A DNA stretch of 64,000 bases from an uncultured Shinella sp. (GCF_946479415.1 NZ_CAMLFY010000001.1:62001-126000); one strand, 5' to 3'. Counted from the stretch's first letter, positions 28,176 to 37,253 are shown. Notes: generated by a model not told the origin, from the sequence alone. Numbers and translations are program-made.

Positions 28176-29687
28176 ATGAAAGCCGATAGTCCCACGCCCC
28201 GCCGCTATGACACTCTTCAGGATTTCGTCGCCTTGCTGGAGCAGCGGGGGCGGCTGAAGCGCATCCGCGAACCGGTCTCGCTGGTACATGAGATCACAGA
28301 AATCCATCGCCGCGTCTTGGCGCAGGAGGGGCCGGCACTGCTCTTCGAACAACCGGTCGATGCCGGCGGCAATATCCAGTCCATTTCGCTCCTTGCCAAT
28401 CTTTTCGGCACCCGCGAGCGGATCGAATGGGGATTCGGGCTGGAGGCCGGCGGCCTGCCCCGCCTTGCCGCCTTCCTGGCGGATCTGCGCGATCCGAAAC
28501 CGCCGCGCTCCATGCGCGATGCGTGGCAGAAGCTGCCTCATCTGAAGGCCGCGCTGTCGATGAACCCACGCACCATCACCCGTCCGTCCTGCCAGCACAC
28601 GATCTGGCAGGGTGACGCCATCGATCTCGACCGCCTGCCGATCCAGACCTGCTGGCCCGGCGAGCCCGCGCCGCTGGTCAGCTGGCCTCTGGTGATCACG
28701 CAGGCACCCTATGACCCCGACGACACCAATGTCGGCATCTATCGCATGCAGAAACTTGGGAAAAACCGGCTGATTCTGCGCTGGCTGGCGCATCGCGGCG
28801 GCGCGCGCCATCATCGGCTCTGGCAGGCGCATGGCGAGGACATGCCGGTCGCGATCGTCATCGGCGCCGATCCCGCCACGATCCTTTCGGCGGTCATGCC
28901 CCTTCCGGACGGCATGAGCGAGCTTGCTTTTGCCGGCGTGCTGAGCGGCCGGCGGCAGCAGACGGCGCAGGGCATCACCGTTCCCCTCCCCATCCCGGCC
29001 GGCGCCGAAATCGTGCTGGAGGGAAGGGTCTCCGCTCGGGAGACGGCGGACGAAGGCCCCTATGGCGACCATACCGGCTATTACAACGCGGTCGAAGCCT
29101 TCCCCGTGCTGACGCTTTCGGCGATTACCATGCGGAAGAACCCGCTCTACCTTTCGACCTATACCGGCCGCCCGCCCGACGAACCCTCGCGCCTCGGCGA
29201 GGCGATGAACGATCTCTTCGTGCAGCTGGTGAAGCGGCAGTTTCCCGAAATCCTCGATCTCTGGCTGCCGCCCGAAGCTTGCTCCTACCGCGCCATGGTC
29301 GTCTCCATCGACAAACGCTATCCGGGCCAGGCACGGCGCGTGATGATGGGCCTGTGGTCCATGCTGCCGCAGTTCAGCTACACCAAGCTGATCATCGCGG
29401 TGGATGGCGATATCGATGTCAGAAGCTGGCAGGATCTCATCTGGGCGCTATCCACCCGTTTCGACGCGAGCCGTGACCTTGTCGTCATCGACAACACGCC
29501 GATCGACTATCTCGATTTCGCCTCCCCCAAATCCGGCCTCGGCGGCAAACTCGGCCTCGACGCCACCACGAAGATAGGCCCGGAGACCGAACGCGAATGG
29601 GGCCTGCCCCTGGCCATGACGCCCGAAGTCGTCACGCGGGTCGATGGCCTCTGGTCTTCCCTTGGCCTGGGAGATCTGACGCCATGA
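28176..29687 (+). CDS. ubiD: UbiD, 3-polyprenyl-4-hydroxybenzoate decarboxylase
   Basis: 503-aa prFMN-dependent decarboxylase. The diagnostic motif DEGPYGDHTGYYN (about residues 290-302) is the ubiquinone-type UbiD version, in contrast to EGPFGEFTGY in the second UbiD at 45466. The ATG at 28176 has AAGAG upstream; an in-frame ATG at 28128 is less supported. It overlaps ubiX by 4 bases (ATGA) and is divergent from ubiTUV, so the two operons likely serve anaerobic ubiquinone synthesis together. Confidence 0.9.
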   Translation: MKADSPTPRRYDTLQDFVALLEQRGRLKRIREPVSLVHEITEIHRRVLAQEGPALLFEQPVDAGGNIQSISLLANLFGTRERIEWGFGLEAGGLPRLAAFLADLRDPKPPRSMRDAWQKLPHLKAALSMNPRTITRPSCQHTIWQGDAIDLDRLPIQTCWPGEPAPLVSWPLVITQAPYDPDDTNVGIYRMQKLGKNRLILRWLAHRGGARHHRLWQAHGEDMPVAIVIGADPATILSAVMPLPDGMSELAFAGVLSGRRQQTAQGITVPLPIPAGAEIVLEGRVSARETADEGPYGDHTGYYNAVEAFPVLTLSAITMRKNPLYLSTYTGRPPDEPSRLGEAMNDLFVQLVKRQFPEILDLWLPPEACSYRAMVVSIDKRYPGQARRVMMGLWSMLPQFSYTKLIIAVDGDIDVRSWQDLIWALSTRFDASRDLVVIDNTPIDYLDFASPKSGLGGKLGLDATTKIGPETEREWGLPLAMTPEVVTRVDGLWSSLGLGDLTP

Positions 29688-30268
29688 CAGCGGAGCGGGT
29701 GGTAGTCGGCATTTCCGGCGCCTCGGGTGCGGCACTCGGCGTTCGGATCATCGAGCGGCTTGCGGCTCTTTCCGATATCGAAATTCATCTCGTCGTCTCG
29801 GAGGCGGCGCGGCGCACGCTCGCTCTGGAATGCGGCCCGGGCGCATTCGAAAGCCTCACTTCCCTCGTCCACCACCACCATCCGATCGGCGATGTCGGCG
29901 CGTCGATTGCCAGCGGCTCTTTTCCGGTCCGCGGCATGATCGTCGCACCGTGCTCGATGCAGACGCTGTCTTCCATCGCCACCGGCCGCACGGATACGCT
30001 GCTCACGCGCTCTGCCGACGTGCAATTGAAAGAGCGCCGCAGGCTCGTGCTGCTGGCGCGGGAGACGCCGCTGCATCTCGGCCATCTGCGCGCCATGGTC
30101 TCGGCCACCGAGATGGGCGCCATCATCATGCCGCCGGTGCCGGCCTTCTATCATCGCCCGACCTCCATCGCCGAGATCGTCGATCACCTGGCCGCCCGCG
30201 CGATCGACCTGCTCGCCCTTCCCCGCCCGCCACTTGCAAAAAGCTGGGAGGGAACGGGCGGCGCTTAG
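29684..30268 (+). CDS. ubiX: UbiX, flavin prenyltransferase supplying prFMN to UbiD
   Basis: 194-aa flavoprotein that adds a prenyl group to FMN. N-terminal VVVGISGASGAALGVRI phosphate-binding loop, the GMIVAPCSMQT motif and C-terminal LRAMVSATEMGAIIMPPVPAFY are all family hallmarks. ATG at 29684 overlaps the ubiD TGA. Ends 1 base before the convergent EamA gene stop. A second UbiX (44878) serves the other UbiD. Confidence 0.9.
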   Translation: MTAERVVVGISGASGAALGVRIIERLAALSDIEIHLVVSEAARRTLALECGPGAFESLTSLVHHHHPIGDVGASIASGSFPVRGMIVAPCSMQTLSSIATGRTDTLLTRSADVQLKERRRLVLLARETPLHLGHLRAMVSATEMGAIIMPPVPAFYHRPTSIAEIVDHLAARAIDLLALPRPPLAKSWEGTGGA

Positions 30269-30269
30269 A

Positions 30270-31169
30270 TCAGGCCGGTCGCGAGCGTGTCGGCCAGGTC
30301 ATCGCGATGACGCCGGCCAGCACGCAGACGAGGCCCAATCCCGCCGTCGGCGTTACCGTCTCCCCCAGAAACAGCACGCCGAGCCCGACGCCGATCGGCA
30401 CACGGATATAGGCCTGCGCAGTCGTTCCGACGGATCCCAATGTCTGGATCAGCCGAAAATAGATGACGAAGGCGAGTGCGGTCGAGAAGACGGCGAGACC
30501 GAACAAGGCCGCAATGGATCGGCCGCTCGGCGCCAACGTCCAGGGCTGATCGACAAGGAGGCTGATGGGCAGAAGGATCGCGGCGCCCGAGATCATCGAC
30601 CCGGCAGCGGGAAGCATCGGGTCCATGCCCCTGAAACCCTTGCCGAAGATTGCGGCACCCGCATAGGACACCGTTGCCGCGACGATGGCGAGTTGCGCCA
30701 CGGCCTCGCGCCCGAGCCCGTCCAGCGCCTCGAAGCCGACGATGAGGCAGACGCCTATCAGGCCTGCGGAAACGCCGAAGAGCTTTCGCCGCGTGACCGG
30801 TTCGTGGCGGGTGATCAGAACGGTCAGAAGAAAGGTGAAGATCGGCGACGTCGAATTGAGAATGGTTGCAAGCCCGGCATCGGTCGTCTGCTCCGCCCAG
30901 GCAATCAAGGTGAAGGGAATGACGCTGTTGAGGCAGGCCTGGAAAAGAAACCGGCGCCAGCTTGCGCGATCCATAGGCAGCGACAGCCCGCGCACCCGTA
31001 TCAGGAGAAGAAGAAGGCTTCCTGCAATCAGCGTTCGCGCGGCGATCAGCGTCACCGGCGGTATCGTTTCAACGCCGATCTTGATGAACGTGTAGGACGA
31101 GCCCCAGAGGGTCGACAGCAGGAGAAGCAGCGCAAGATCTCCCGACAGGTTCGTCTTTTCCAATGCCAT
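30270..31169 (-). CDS. EamA/RhaT-family DMT transporter
   Basis: 299 aa with ten predicted hydrophobic segments in two homologous EamA halves. GSSYTFIKIGVETIPP near the start and SPIFTFLLTVLITRHEPVTRRK in the middle are typical. Usually exporters of amino acids or metabolites; substrate unknown. Convergent with ubiX. An 8-bp-arm palindrome lies 44-64 bases upstream and may be its operator. Confidence 0.85.
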   Translation of the reverse strand: MALEKTNLSGDLALLLLLSTLWGSSYTFIKIGVETIPPVTLIAARTLIAGSLLLLLIRVRGLSLPMDRASWRRFLFQACLNSVIPFTLIAWAEQTTDAGLATILNSTSPIFTFLLTVLITRHEPVTRRKLFGVSAGLIGVCLIVGFEALDGLGREAVAQLAIVAATVSYAGAAIFGKGFRGMDPMLPAAGSMISGAAILLPISLLVDQPWTLAPSGRSIAALFGLAVFSTALAFVIYFRLIQTLGSVGTTAQAYIRVPIGVGLGVLFLGETVTPTAGLGLVCVLAGVIAMTWPTRSRPA

Positions 31170-31212
31170 TGCCGCCCTCTAAAGTGATGCTGTTGCGAAC
31201 CCTACAGCATAC

Positions 31213-31233
31213 GTATCGAAAATAGTTCGATAC
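31213..31233. promoter_or_regulatory. GTATCGAA/TTCGATAC palindrome upstream of the EamA transporter
   Basis: GTATCGAA (31213-31220), 5-base spacer, TTCGATAC (31226-31233): perfect 8-bp arms, sized like an operator for a MarR- or GntR-type dimer. No candidate regulator gene is adjacent. Confidence 0.4.
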
Positions 31234-31595
31234 CGGACGAAGCATGGCGGCACAGGCGCGTTTTCTCGACGTCACGCTTTTTCCAGGCGAGACCCCGACG
31301 GTGCCATTCGGTCGTGAGTTCCTTTCCATTTTCCGCCTTTATTCCATTCAACGACGGTAAGCCGCAACCTCTATGCCCGGTTCCAAGATCGACGCCGGTG
31401 TGCCGAAAGAAAGCAGAGAGCATGTCTCAAAGTCCACGCGGCAAAGCGATGGGTGGCATTCGATTCAAACTTTCGAGAAGGCCTTGAACTATCACCAACC
31501 ACAATCCAGCGCGCAATCATGAGTACCTTGGATCACACGGCGGGCGCGTTACGGTTCGCGCGGCTCCATGACGGGGCTGATTCGAGGAAATGAAC
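31234..31595. other. Gene-poor stretch of about 360 bases
   Basis: I find no convincing coding sequence, RNA gene or strong hairpin here. The short open frames on the minus strand have no ribosome site and rhizobia-unlike composition. Only the palindrome just to its left stands out. Confidence 0.4.
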
Positions 31596-32081
31596 ATGCC
31601 CCTGCGACGCTTCCGCCAGCCCTTGCCCGAACTGCCGCCCATCGAACGCCTGGCACGCGCAATCCGCAATATCGACGATCGTCTCGAACAGGCCAGCAGC
31701 ACCAGCCAGCCTGTTCCGCTCAGCGCCTATCGCGCGCGCCGCATCCTGCAGGAGGCGCTCCACCGCTGTCGGGAGACCGGCAACGCTGCACAGACCGCGG
31801 CACATCGATTGCGAAGAGGCTCCCTGGAGCCGCGAGAGACAGCCAATCCCCTCATCGAGAGAGGACCTCAAGTTTTCAGGGCTTGCGGAGACCCCCTATT
31901 GGAGACAGATTTACCGGCTCGCGAATGTTATCGCGACATGCATGCCTATGAGGGGAAGAGTATGGCGTATGATTGGACCGGAGAGGCGACCCGAAAGCGC
32001 AACCGCCTGAAACTGGCCTCCCTCCTGTTTTTGAGCCTCGTCATGGTCGTGGTGCCGATGGCCGTCGCCCCCTTGCTCTGA
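31596..32081 (+). CDS. Hypothetical protein with C-terminal membrane segment
   Basis: 161-aa frame starting at ATG 31596 (GAGGA 6-7 bases upstream). Residues 1-120 are Arg/Pro-rich without a known domain; the last 25 form one hydrophobic helix (LASLLFLSLVMVVVPMAVAPLL). An internal ATG at 31962 has a stronger ribosome site, so the real product may be only the C-terminal 39 residues, and the 5' part may be non-coding. Not recognised. Confidence 0.35.
   Translation: MPLRRFRQPLPELPPIERLARAIRNIDDRLEQASSTSQPVPLSAYRARRILQEALHRCRETGNAAQTAAHRLRRGSLEPRETANPLIERGPQVFRACGDPLLETDLPARECYRDMHAYEGKSMAYDWTGEATRKRNRLKLASLLFLSLVMVVVPMAVAPLL
31962..32081 (+). CDS. Possible 39-aa single-helix membrane protein
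   Basis: Starts MAYDWTGEATRKRNRLKL and continues into one membrane helix. AGGGGAAG (31951-31958) lies 3 bases before ATG 31962, a better start signal than that of the longer in-frame candidate. Too short for ordinary gene finders. Small proteins with a basic N-terminus and one helix of this sort are common hypotheticals in rhizobia; function unknown. Confidence 0.45.
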   Translation: MAYDWTGEATRKRNRLKLASLLFLSLVMVVVPMAVAPLL

Positions 32082-32206
32082 AGCCCCCATATTTGCCGAT
32101 CATCGACCGCTAGCCTTTCGGCACGGCAAGACGCGCGTCTCTCATCCTATCCGGCGCGAGGCTGACCGCACGTGTCTGCTGTTCGCCCGGATTTTCAAAA
32201 CAAATA

Positions 32207-32233
32207 TTTACATCATGCAAAACTCCTTATAAT
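32207..32233 (+). promoter_or_regulatory. Candidate sigma-70 promoter of the GNAT/beta-propeller operon
   Basis: TTTACA (32207-32212), 15-base spacer, TATAAT (32228-32233, perfect -10), about 45 bases before the start codon. The spacer is short, but the -10 is ideal and the local sequence is strikingly AT-rich. Confidence 0.45.
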
Positions 32234-32276
32234 TGTGTATTATAAAAACTCAATCCAAGGTTTACAGAACGTCACC

Positions 32277-33152
32277 ATGAGCATTCTCGGCGCGCTCCCG
32301 GAAGGACTTGTCTGCCGCCCGCTCCAGGGGGCGGATTTCGATGGGGTTGTGGAATGTCTCGGACGGGGCTTCCCCGAGCGAGCCTCGCGGCATTGGCAGG
32401 ATGCGCTTGTCCGCCTGGGGCAACGCCCGGCAGTGGAAGACCTGCCGCGATACGGCTACGTCCTCGACAATGCCGGGCAGATCGTCGGCGTCATGCTGAC
32501 CCTGTTCTTTCGTCATGCCGAGGGTGAGGCCATCCGTTGCAACCTGTCGAGCTGGGCGGTCGACGAGGCGTTTCGCGCCTATGCGGGAAAGCTGATCATG
32601 ACGGCGATGCGTCGGCGCGATGTGACCTATCTCAGCATCACGCCGGCCCCCGTGACCTTGAAGGTGACGGAGGCCCTGCGTTTCAAGCGTTTCGCCGAGG
32701 GCCAGTACGCTTTCGCGCCTTTGCTGGGTCGCGCGGGGGGCGGACGAACCATCGTCGTAACGCCGGAGACGCCCGAACTTGCCACGCTCACCGCAAGCGA
32801 ACGCCATATCCTGCTGGAACACGCAGCACTCGGCTGCGATGCGCTGATCTGCATCAGGAACGGGGTGACGCATCCGTTTGTTTTCAAGGCTCGCCGGGTG
32901 TTGCGCGGGCTCGTGCCGTGCAGCCAGGTCATCTATTGCCGCTCCCATGCGGATCTCGCCCTCTGCGCCGGCGCGATCGGGCGGCACCTTCTGCGCAAGG
33001 GGCATGTCTTCGGCCTCGTCGATGCCAGCGCGCCCGTATCCGGGCTGGTCGGCCGCTATTTTGCCGGCGTCGGTCCCAAATATGCCAAGGGGCCGAACCC
33101 GCCCTGGCCCGGTGACCTTGCCTTCACGGAATTCGTCGTCTTCGGCTCGTGA
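32277..33152 (+). CDS. GNAT-like acyltransferase domain protein in a polysaccharide locus
   Basis: 291 aa. The N-terminal ~150 residues resemble a GNAT fold (AGQIVGVMLTLFF strand, then SSWAVDEAFRAYAGKLIMTAMRR, where the acetyl-CoA loop would be), but the canonical Q/RxxGxG/A motif is not clear. The C-terminal half is unassigned. The start ATG at 32277 is chosen over 32172 because it follows the promoter and the protein start MSILGALPEGLVCRPL looks natural. It is coupled to the next gene by TGATG. Possibly acylates a sugar or carrier lipid in surface polysaccharide synthesis; inference from context. Confidence 0.65.
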   Translation: MSILGALPEGLVCRPLQGADFDGVVECLGRGFPERASRHWQDALVRLGQRPAVEDLPRYGYVLDNAGQIVGVMLTLFFRHAEGEAIRCNLSSWAVDEAFRAYAGKLIMTAMRRRDVTYLSITPAPVTLKVTEALRFKRFAEGQYAFAPLLGRAGGGRTIVVTPETPELATLTASERHILLEHAALGCDALICIRNGVTHPFVFKARRVLRGLVPCSQVIYCRSHADLALCAGAIGRHLLRKGHVFGLVDASAPVSGLVGRYFAGVGPKYAKGPNPPWPGDLAFTEFVVFGS

Positions 33153-34639
33153 TGACGCAAGATCTCGCCATCGACATCATCGTCCCGCGGGAAAAGCCGC
33201 GGCGCTGGCATCGCGTGTTGATCGAGCGACTTGCCGCGGAAGGATACGATATCGCGGTGCTGCACGATGCGGCGGCAAAACCCTGGCCGGGCACGGCAAA
33301 CGCGCTTCTTGCGCTGGAGCGGGTCCTCCTGCGCAAACCGGCAAATGCGCTCTCGGCGCCGCTCGACGGCATCCCGCAAACGCTCCGTCACCGCCAACCA
33401 GACCTGCGTCTCGATCTCGCCGGCAATGCTGCTGCGACGGATGTACCGACCCTTACACTTCGCTTCGATGGTGCAGGCTTCGATTTTTCCGCCGCAACTG
33501 CCATCGCGAGGGGGAGACTTCCGACCCTTGAGGCCGTTCTCGACGGGCAAGCCCTGGTCGGGCAAGCTTTCCCCATGATCGACCGGCGCGAAACAACCGC
33601 GCTCGGCCTTGATGACGTGCTTGCCCGAGCCGTAACGCTGCTCGCATCCTCGGTCCGCGCCTTCGCCGAAGATCGCCTGAGGCCAACCGGAAGCCCTGCA
33701 CGGGCCGCTGGCGACACGGATTTCACCCGCGCCTATCTCTCACGTTCATTGCCGCGTCTTGGCCGGGAGGCATGGCGTCGCGCGCGCTTCCGCCATGCGC
33801 ATTGGCGGGTCGGCTACAGGTTCCATGACGGGGCGGGCGTCGCCGATACGGGCGAGCTGGGCCTGGGCTGGCGGGTCCTGCCGGATGTGGGCGACCGCTT
33901 CTACGCCGACCCCTTCCCCTTCCATTGGCGGGGGCGTTGCTATCTCTTCGTCGAGGACTATGTCCATGCCACCGGCAAGGCGGTTATTTCCGTTGTCCCC
34001 TTCGATGCAGCAGGAGAGCCGCAAAACGCTCAAGTCGTTCTGGAAGAGCCCCACCATCTTTCCTACCCGCAGGTCTTCGCGCGGGATGACGCCGTATGGA
34101 TGCTGCCGGAGGCGAGCGCGGGCGGGCGGCTTGTCCTCTATCGCGCCGCGGATTTCCCCAACCGCTGGGTTCCGGAAGCCGTGCTGCTGGAAGGTGAGAT
34201 TTCCGACGCGACCTTGCTCGAGCACGGCGAAAAACTCTGGCTGTTCGCCACGCACCGCGATGGGTTCGGCAGCACGTCCGATACGCTCGTGGTGTTTTCC
34301 GCCTGCGCACTCGCCGGCCCCTGGAAGCCGCATGCACGAAACCCGATCCTGATCGACCGGCGACGGGCACGGCCGGGCGGCGCCTTCGTCCGCGATCAAT
34401 CGGGCCGACTTCTCCTGCCGGTACAGGACGGGACGCTCGGCTATGGCGGCGGGCTGGGCCTTGCGGAACTGCTTGCGCTCGACGACACCTCGGTCGCCCT
34501 CGCCGAACCACGCGCCATTCTTACGGACGGCGACTGGCCCTATCCACGCATTCACACGCTCAATCGCTCCGGGCCGCTGGAAGTCATCGACGGTATTGCG
34601 GCGGTAACGAGATGGCCGGAAAGCAGCAGGGCCTCGTAG
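33152..34639 (+). CDS. Beta-propeller protein, glucosamine-inositolphosphorylceramide-transferase-like N domain
   Basis: 495 aa. The C-terminal ~280 residues (from about 220) show five-bladed propeller repeats. A DRFYADPFPFHWRGRCYLFVED stretch (key motif FYADPF...W.G..YLFVE) opens the first blade, with similar HLSYPQVFARDDAVWMLPE and LLEHGEKLWLFATH units. This is the module found in GINT1-type and GH43/GH32-like proteins. The N-terminal ~200 residues are unassigned, possibly a degenerate formyltransferase-like region. Start ATG 33152 overlaps the previous stop (TGATG). The 3' end overlaps the convergent GT4 gene by 88 bases. Likely a sugar-recognition or transfer role; unproven. Confidence 0.62.
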   Translation: MTQDLAIDIIVPREKPRRWHRVLIERLAAEGYDIAVLHDAAAKPWPGTANALLALERVLLRKPANALSAPLDGIPQTLRHRQPDLRLDLAGNAAATDVPTLTLRFDGAGFDFSAATAIARGRLPTLEAVLDGQALVGQAFPMIDRRETTALGLDDVLARAVTLLASSVRAFAEDRLRPTGSPARAAGDTDFTRAYLSRSLPRLGREAWRRARFRHAHWRVGYRFHDGAGVADTGELGLGWRVLPDVGDRFYADPFPFHWRGRCYLFVEDYVHATGKAVISVVPFDAAGEPQNAQVVLEEPHHLSYPQVFARDDAVWMLPEASAGGRLVLYRAADFPNRWVPEAVLLEGEISDATLLEHGEKLWLFATHRDGFGSTSDTLVVFSACALAGPWKPHARNPILIDRRRARPGGAFVRDQSGRLLLPVQDGTLGYGGGLGLAELLALDDTSVALAEPRAILTDGDWPYPRIHTLNRSGPLEVIDGIAAVTRWPESSRAS

Positions 34640-35709
34640 GACGCGCACATCACGTCGGGTGCATATCGCGCCCGGAGCTGCCCGCCGGCTGCGGAAAGCG
34701 CGGCGGCAAGCTGCGGTTTCGAGAGAAGGTCGGCGAGCCCGCCTGCAATACCATCCGCATCGGACGAGACGAAAAGCGCCGCCGGCTTCCCTTCTGCGGT
34801 GGTCAAGACCTCCTTCAGCACATCCAGATCGGCCGCAACAACGGGCAAACCCGCGATTGCCGCCTCAACGGCAGCGAGGCCGAAGGTCTCCGTCATCGAT
34901 GCAAAGGCATAGGCATCCCCCGCCGCGAGAAATTCGAAGATGCGGGCCGGAGGCACCTCGCCGACGAGATGCAGGCGGCTGCGCACCCGAAGCGCTTCGG
35001 CAAGCGCCAGAAGATTCGGCTCCTCAGGCCCGGCACCGGCAATGGCAAGATGCACCTCCTGTACCAGCGCCAGTGCGCGAACGAGAGCGGCCTGGTTCTT
35101 GGACGCTGAAAGGCGACCGGAGGACAACACGATTGTCGCGTTCTGCGGCAGAGCGAAGGCCTTTCGCGCAGCTGACTTGTCGAAGGCCCCGGCCGGGGCA
35201 GCAACCCCATGATCGATACGGCTGAGGCGTTTTCGGTAGGCTGCGGGGAAAGCGTCGAACTGCGCCTGCGTCCAGGCGGAATTGACGACATTCTGGTGAT
35301 AGAGGCCTGCCATTCCCATCAGCCGGTCGATCTGCGTCAGCAGCCCACGGACGCCGCGCCGCTGCGGGGCACCGCTCTGGTTGGCGACGATGGTGCGGAC
35401 GCCGCAAAGCCGTGCAGCGAGGGTGCCCGCGATATTGCCGTAATGCTGGAAGGCAAGCACCGCATCCGGCCGCGCCTTGCGCATATAGGCGATGAGGCCC
35501 AGCACGGCGCGCATCTGGCCGGCAGGCCCGTTCGGCGGTTCGGCAAGGATGAAATCCGCATTGGGATCGCCATCGTAGACATTGGTCTTGCGATAGAGAA
35601 ACACCGTGCGCACGTCATGTCCGCGTGCGCGTAGCCCCTCGCCCAGCATGTCGGAAATGCGTTGCGCACCGCCGGCTTCCGCCTGCGTCTGGACCTGAAC
35701 GATCTTCAT
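34552..35709 (-). CDS. Glycosyltransferase family 4 (GT-B fold)
   Basis: 385-aa cytoplasmic sugar transferase. The N-domain starts MKIVQVQTQAEAGGAQRISDML, where GGAQR is the donor-site Gly loop. The C-domain has the GRLSASKNQAALVRAL segment and the E-x7-E-like ASMTETFGLAAVEAAIAG motif. The ATG at 35709 overlaps the preceding wzx stop by 4 bases (ATGA), so wzx and this gene are one operon. Its last 88 bases overlap the opposite-strand beta-propeller gene. Sugar and linkage unknown. Confidence 0.88.
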   Translation of the reverse strand: MKIVQVQTQAEAGGAQRISDMLGEGLRARGHDVRTVFLYRKTNVYDGDPNADFILAEPPNGPAGQMRAVLGLIAYMRKARPDAVLAFQHYGNIAGTLAARLCGVRTIVANQSGAPQRRGVRGLLTQIDRLMGMAGLYHQNVVNSAWTQAQFDAFPAAYRKRLSRIDHGVAAPAGAFDKSAARKAFALPQNATIVLSSGRLSASKNQAALVRALALVQEVHLAIAGAGPEEPNLLALAEALRVRSRLHLVGEVPPARIFEFLAAGDAYAFASMTETFGLAAVEAAIAGLPVVAADLDVLKEVLTTAEGKPAALFVSSDADGIAGGLADLLSKPQLAAALSAAGGQLRARYAPDVMCASYEALLLSGHLVTAAIPSMTSSGPERLSV

Positions 35710-37061
35710 GCCCGGCCTTTCAGGAGAAGCCGGACGGCGGTCGCATCCTGTCCGTGGAAAAACCCCAGGACCGACGGATCGATGCCGATCTGCCGGCGGG
35801 TGATTACAGCGCCCAGCACGCACCACACCGCCATCGTGCCCGCCATGCCAAGAGCAGCACCAATCGGGCCGAAGGACGACGCGAGACCCGCCGTGGCGGC
35901 GAGGCCGAGCGTGTTGACGACGACCAGCGTGCGGAAGAGTTCCTTTTGCAGACCGGTCAGCTGCATGGTGAGTTCCGTCGGCCCGCAGGCCGTGCCGACG
36001 AGCGCCCCAAGGCCGAGAAGGATCAGCGCCCCATGCATCGTAGCGGTCGCATAAGCGGGGTCGAAAACGGCGAGGATCGGCCGGCCGAACAGCACGAAGA
36101 CCAGCAGCATGGCAAGCGCCAGGGCGAAGCCGCCGATAGCGGCAAGTCCAGTCAGGCGCTGCACATGCTCTCGATCACCGCGATGGAACAGGCCCGAAAT
36201 CTGCGGCGCCAGCGCTTGGTTGATGCCGTTCAGCGCCAGTACGGCAAGGCGCATGATGCGGTCTGCGATAAAAATCCCGCCCGCCATCTCCGGCCCAAGG
36301 ATCGCCGCCACCAGAAGCGTGCTCGCCTGCCCCAAAGCGGGCGGCAGCGCCGTGACACCCCAAAGACCGAGCGTCACCGTCCTGAATTCCGCCTTCTGCG
36401 CTGTTGTCAGCGGTCCACGCGGCATGCGGCGCGTGTCGCGAAGGAGCACGATGGTCTGCGGCAGGACACAGACGAGGAGGAGAACGGCGGCAAGCATGGT
36501 CGCGGTAATTGCGTTGAGGCCGTGCGAGAAAAGACCCGACACGGCGAAGGCCGCGATAGCCGCTACGCGCCAGACGATATCGCGCGGCAGCAACCCGGCG
36601 AAAAGATTGTTCCTGGCACGCAGGGCACAGGCGGTGAATTCCGACCAGCCGAGCGCGAAGGTGAGCGCGGCGGTTGCCAGCACGAGGGGCCGCCATTCGG
36701 GCACGCCGGCGACCGGCAGGAAACCGATCGTTATGACGAGCAGCGTGGAAACGACAAGGCCGAGCAAGGTGAACCCGATCGCACGCGCCATCAGACCATT
36801 TGCCGAAGCAATATCTCCCGCACCGGCATATTGCGGCCAGAAGCGCATGACGCCGGCGTGCTGGCCGATGATCGAGAAGAAGGAAACGAGGCTTGCTCCC
36901 GCATAGGCCGTGCTGAACAGGCCAAACTGCCGTTGGTCCGTCACCATCGCCGCAACCATGAAAAGCAGGAAGGTGAGGCCGGCACTTGCAAGCTTGATCG
37001 TGCCTGCCGCCGCACCCTGACGGACCAGCGTGCAGATCGGTAGTCGTTCACCTCTGGACAC
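35706..37061 (-). CDS. Wzx-type oligosaccharide flippase (MATE/PST superfamily)
   Basis: A polytopic membrane protein with 12 or more hydrophobic segments that in this family flips lipid-linked repeat units to the periplasm. The frame is open to ATG 37160, but the first ~33 residues of that version are hydrophilic and unlike the family. I place the start at GTG 37061 (VSRGERLPICTLVRQGAAAGTIK), where the typical QGAAAGTIKLASAGLTFLLFM first helix follows. No strong ribosome site decides. Forms an operon with the GT4 gene and is divergent from the Wzz-like gene. Confidence 0.8.
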   Translation of the reverse strand: MSRGERLPICTLVRQGAAAGTIKLASAGLTFLLFMVAAMVTDQRQFGLFSTAYAGASLVSFFSIIGQHAGVMRFWPQYAGAGDIASANGLMARAIGFTLLGLVVSTLLVITIGFLPVAGVPEWRPLVLATAALTFALGWSEFTACALRARNNLFAGLLPRDIVWRVAAIAAFAVSGLFSHGLNAITATMLAAVLLLVCVLPQTIVLLRDTRRMPRGPLTTAQKAEFRTVTLGLWGVTALPPALGQASTLLVAAILGPEMAGGIFIADRIMRLAVLALNGINQALAPQISGLFHRGDREHVQRLTGLAAIGGFALALAMLLVFVLFGRPILAVFDPAYATATMHGALILLGLGALVGTACGPTELTMQLTGLQKELFRTLVVVNTLGLAATAGLASSFGPIGAALGMAGTMAVWCVLGAVITRRQIGIDPSVLGFFHGQDATAVRLLLKGRA

Positions 37062-37253
37062 GGAACATCCCGCAGATTGGTTTCTTTTTCGCGATGCGCT
37101 CAATACGCGCAATTGGGGATAGACCCATTCATGCCGCCGCGCCATCGAAAATGCTCGCAATGGTTACTTTTGAAATATTTAACCATACTCGTGGTAGTAA
37201 CGCCTTCGGCAACCTGTCCGTTCGGGCAGGTGTAGGAAGCAGAGACGACAGGC

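Noticed and set aside
31202..31423. 73-codon minus-strand frame upstream of the EamA gene
   Set aside because: No start signal and it covers the palindromic operator candidate; composition does not look coding.
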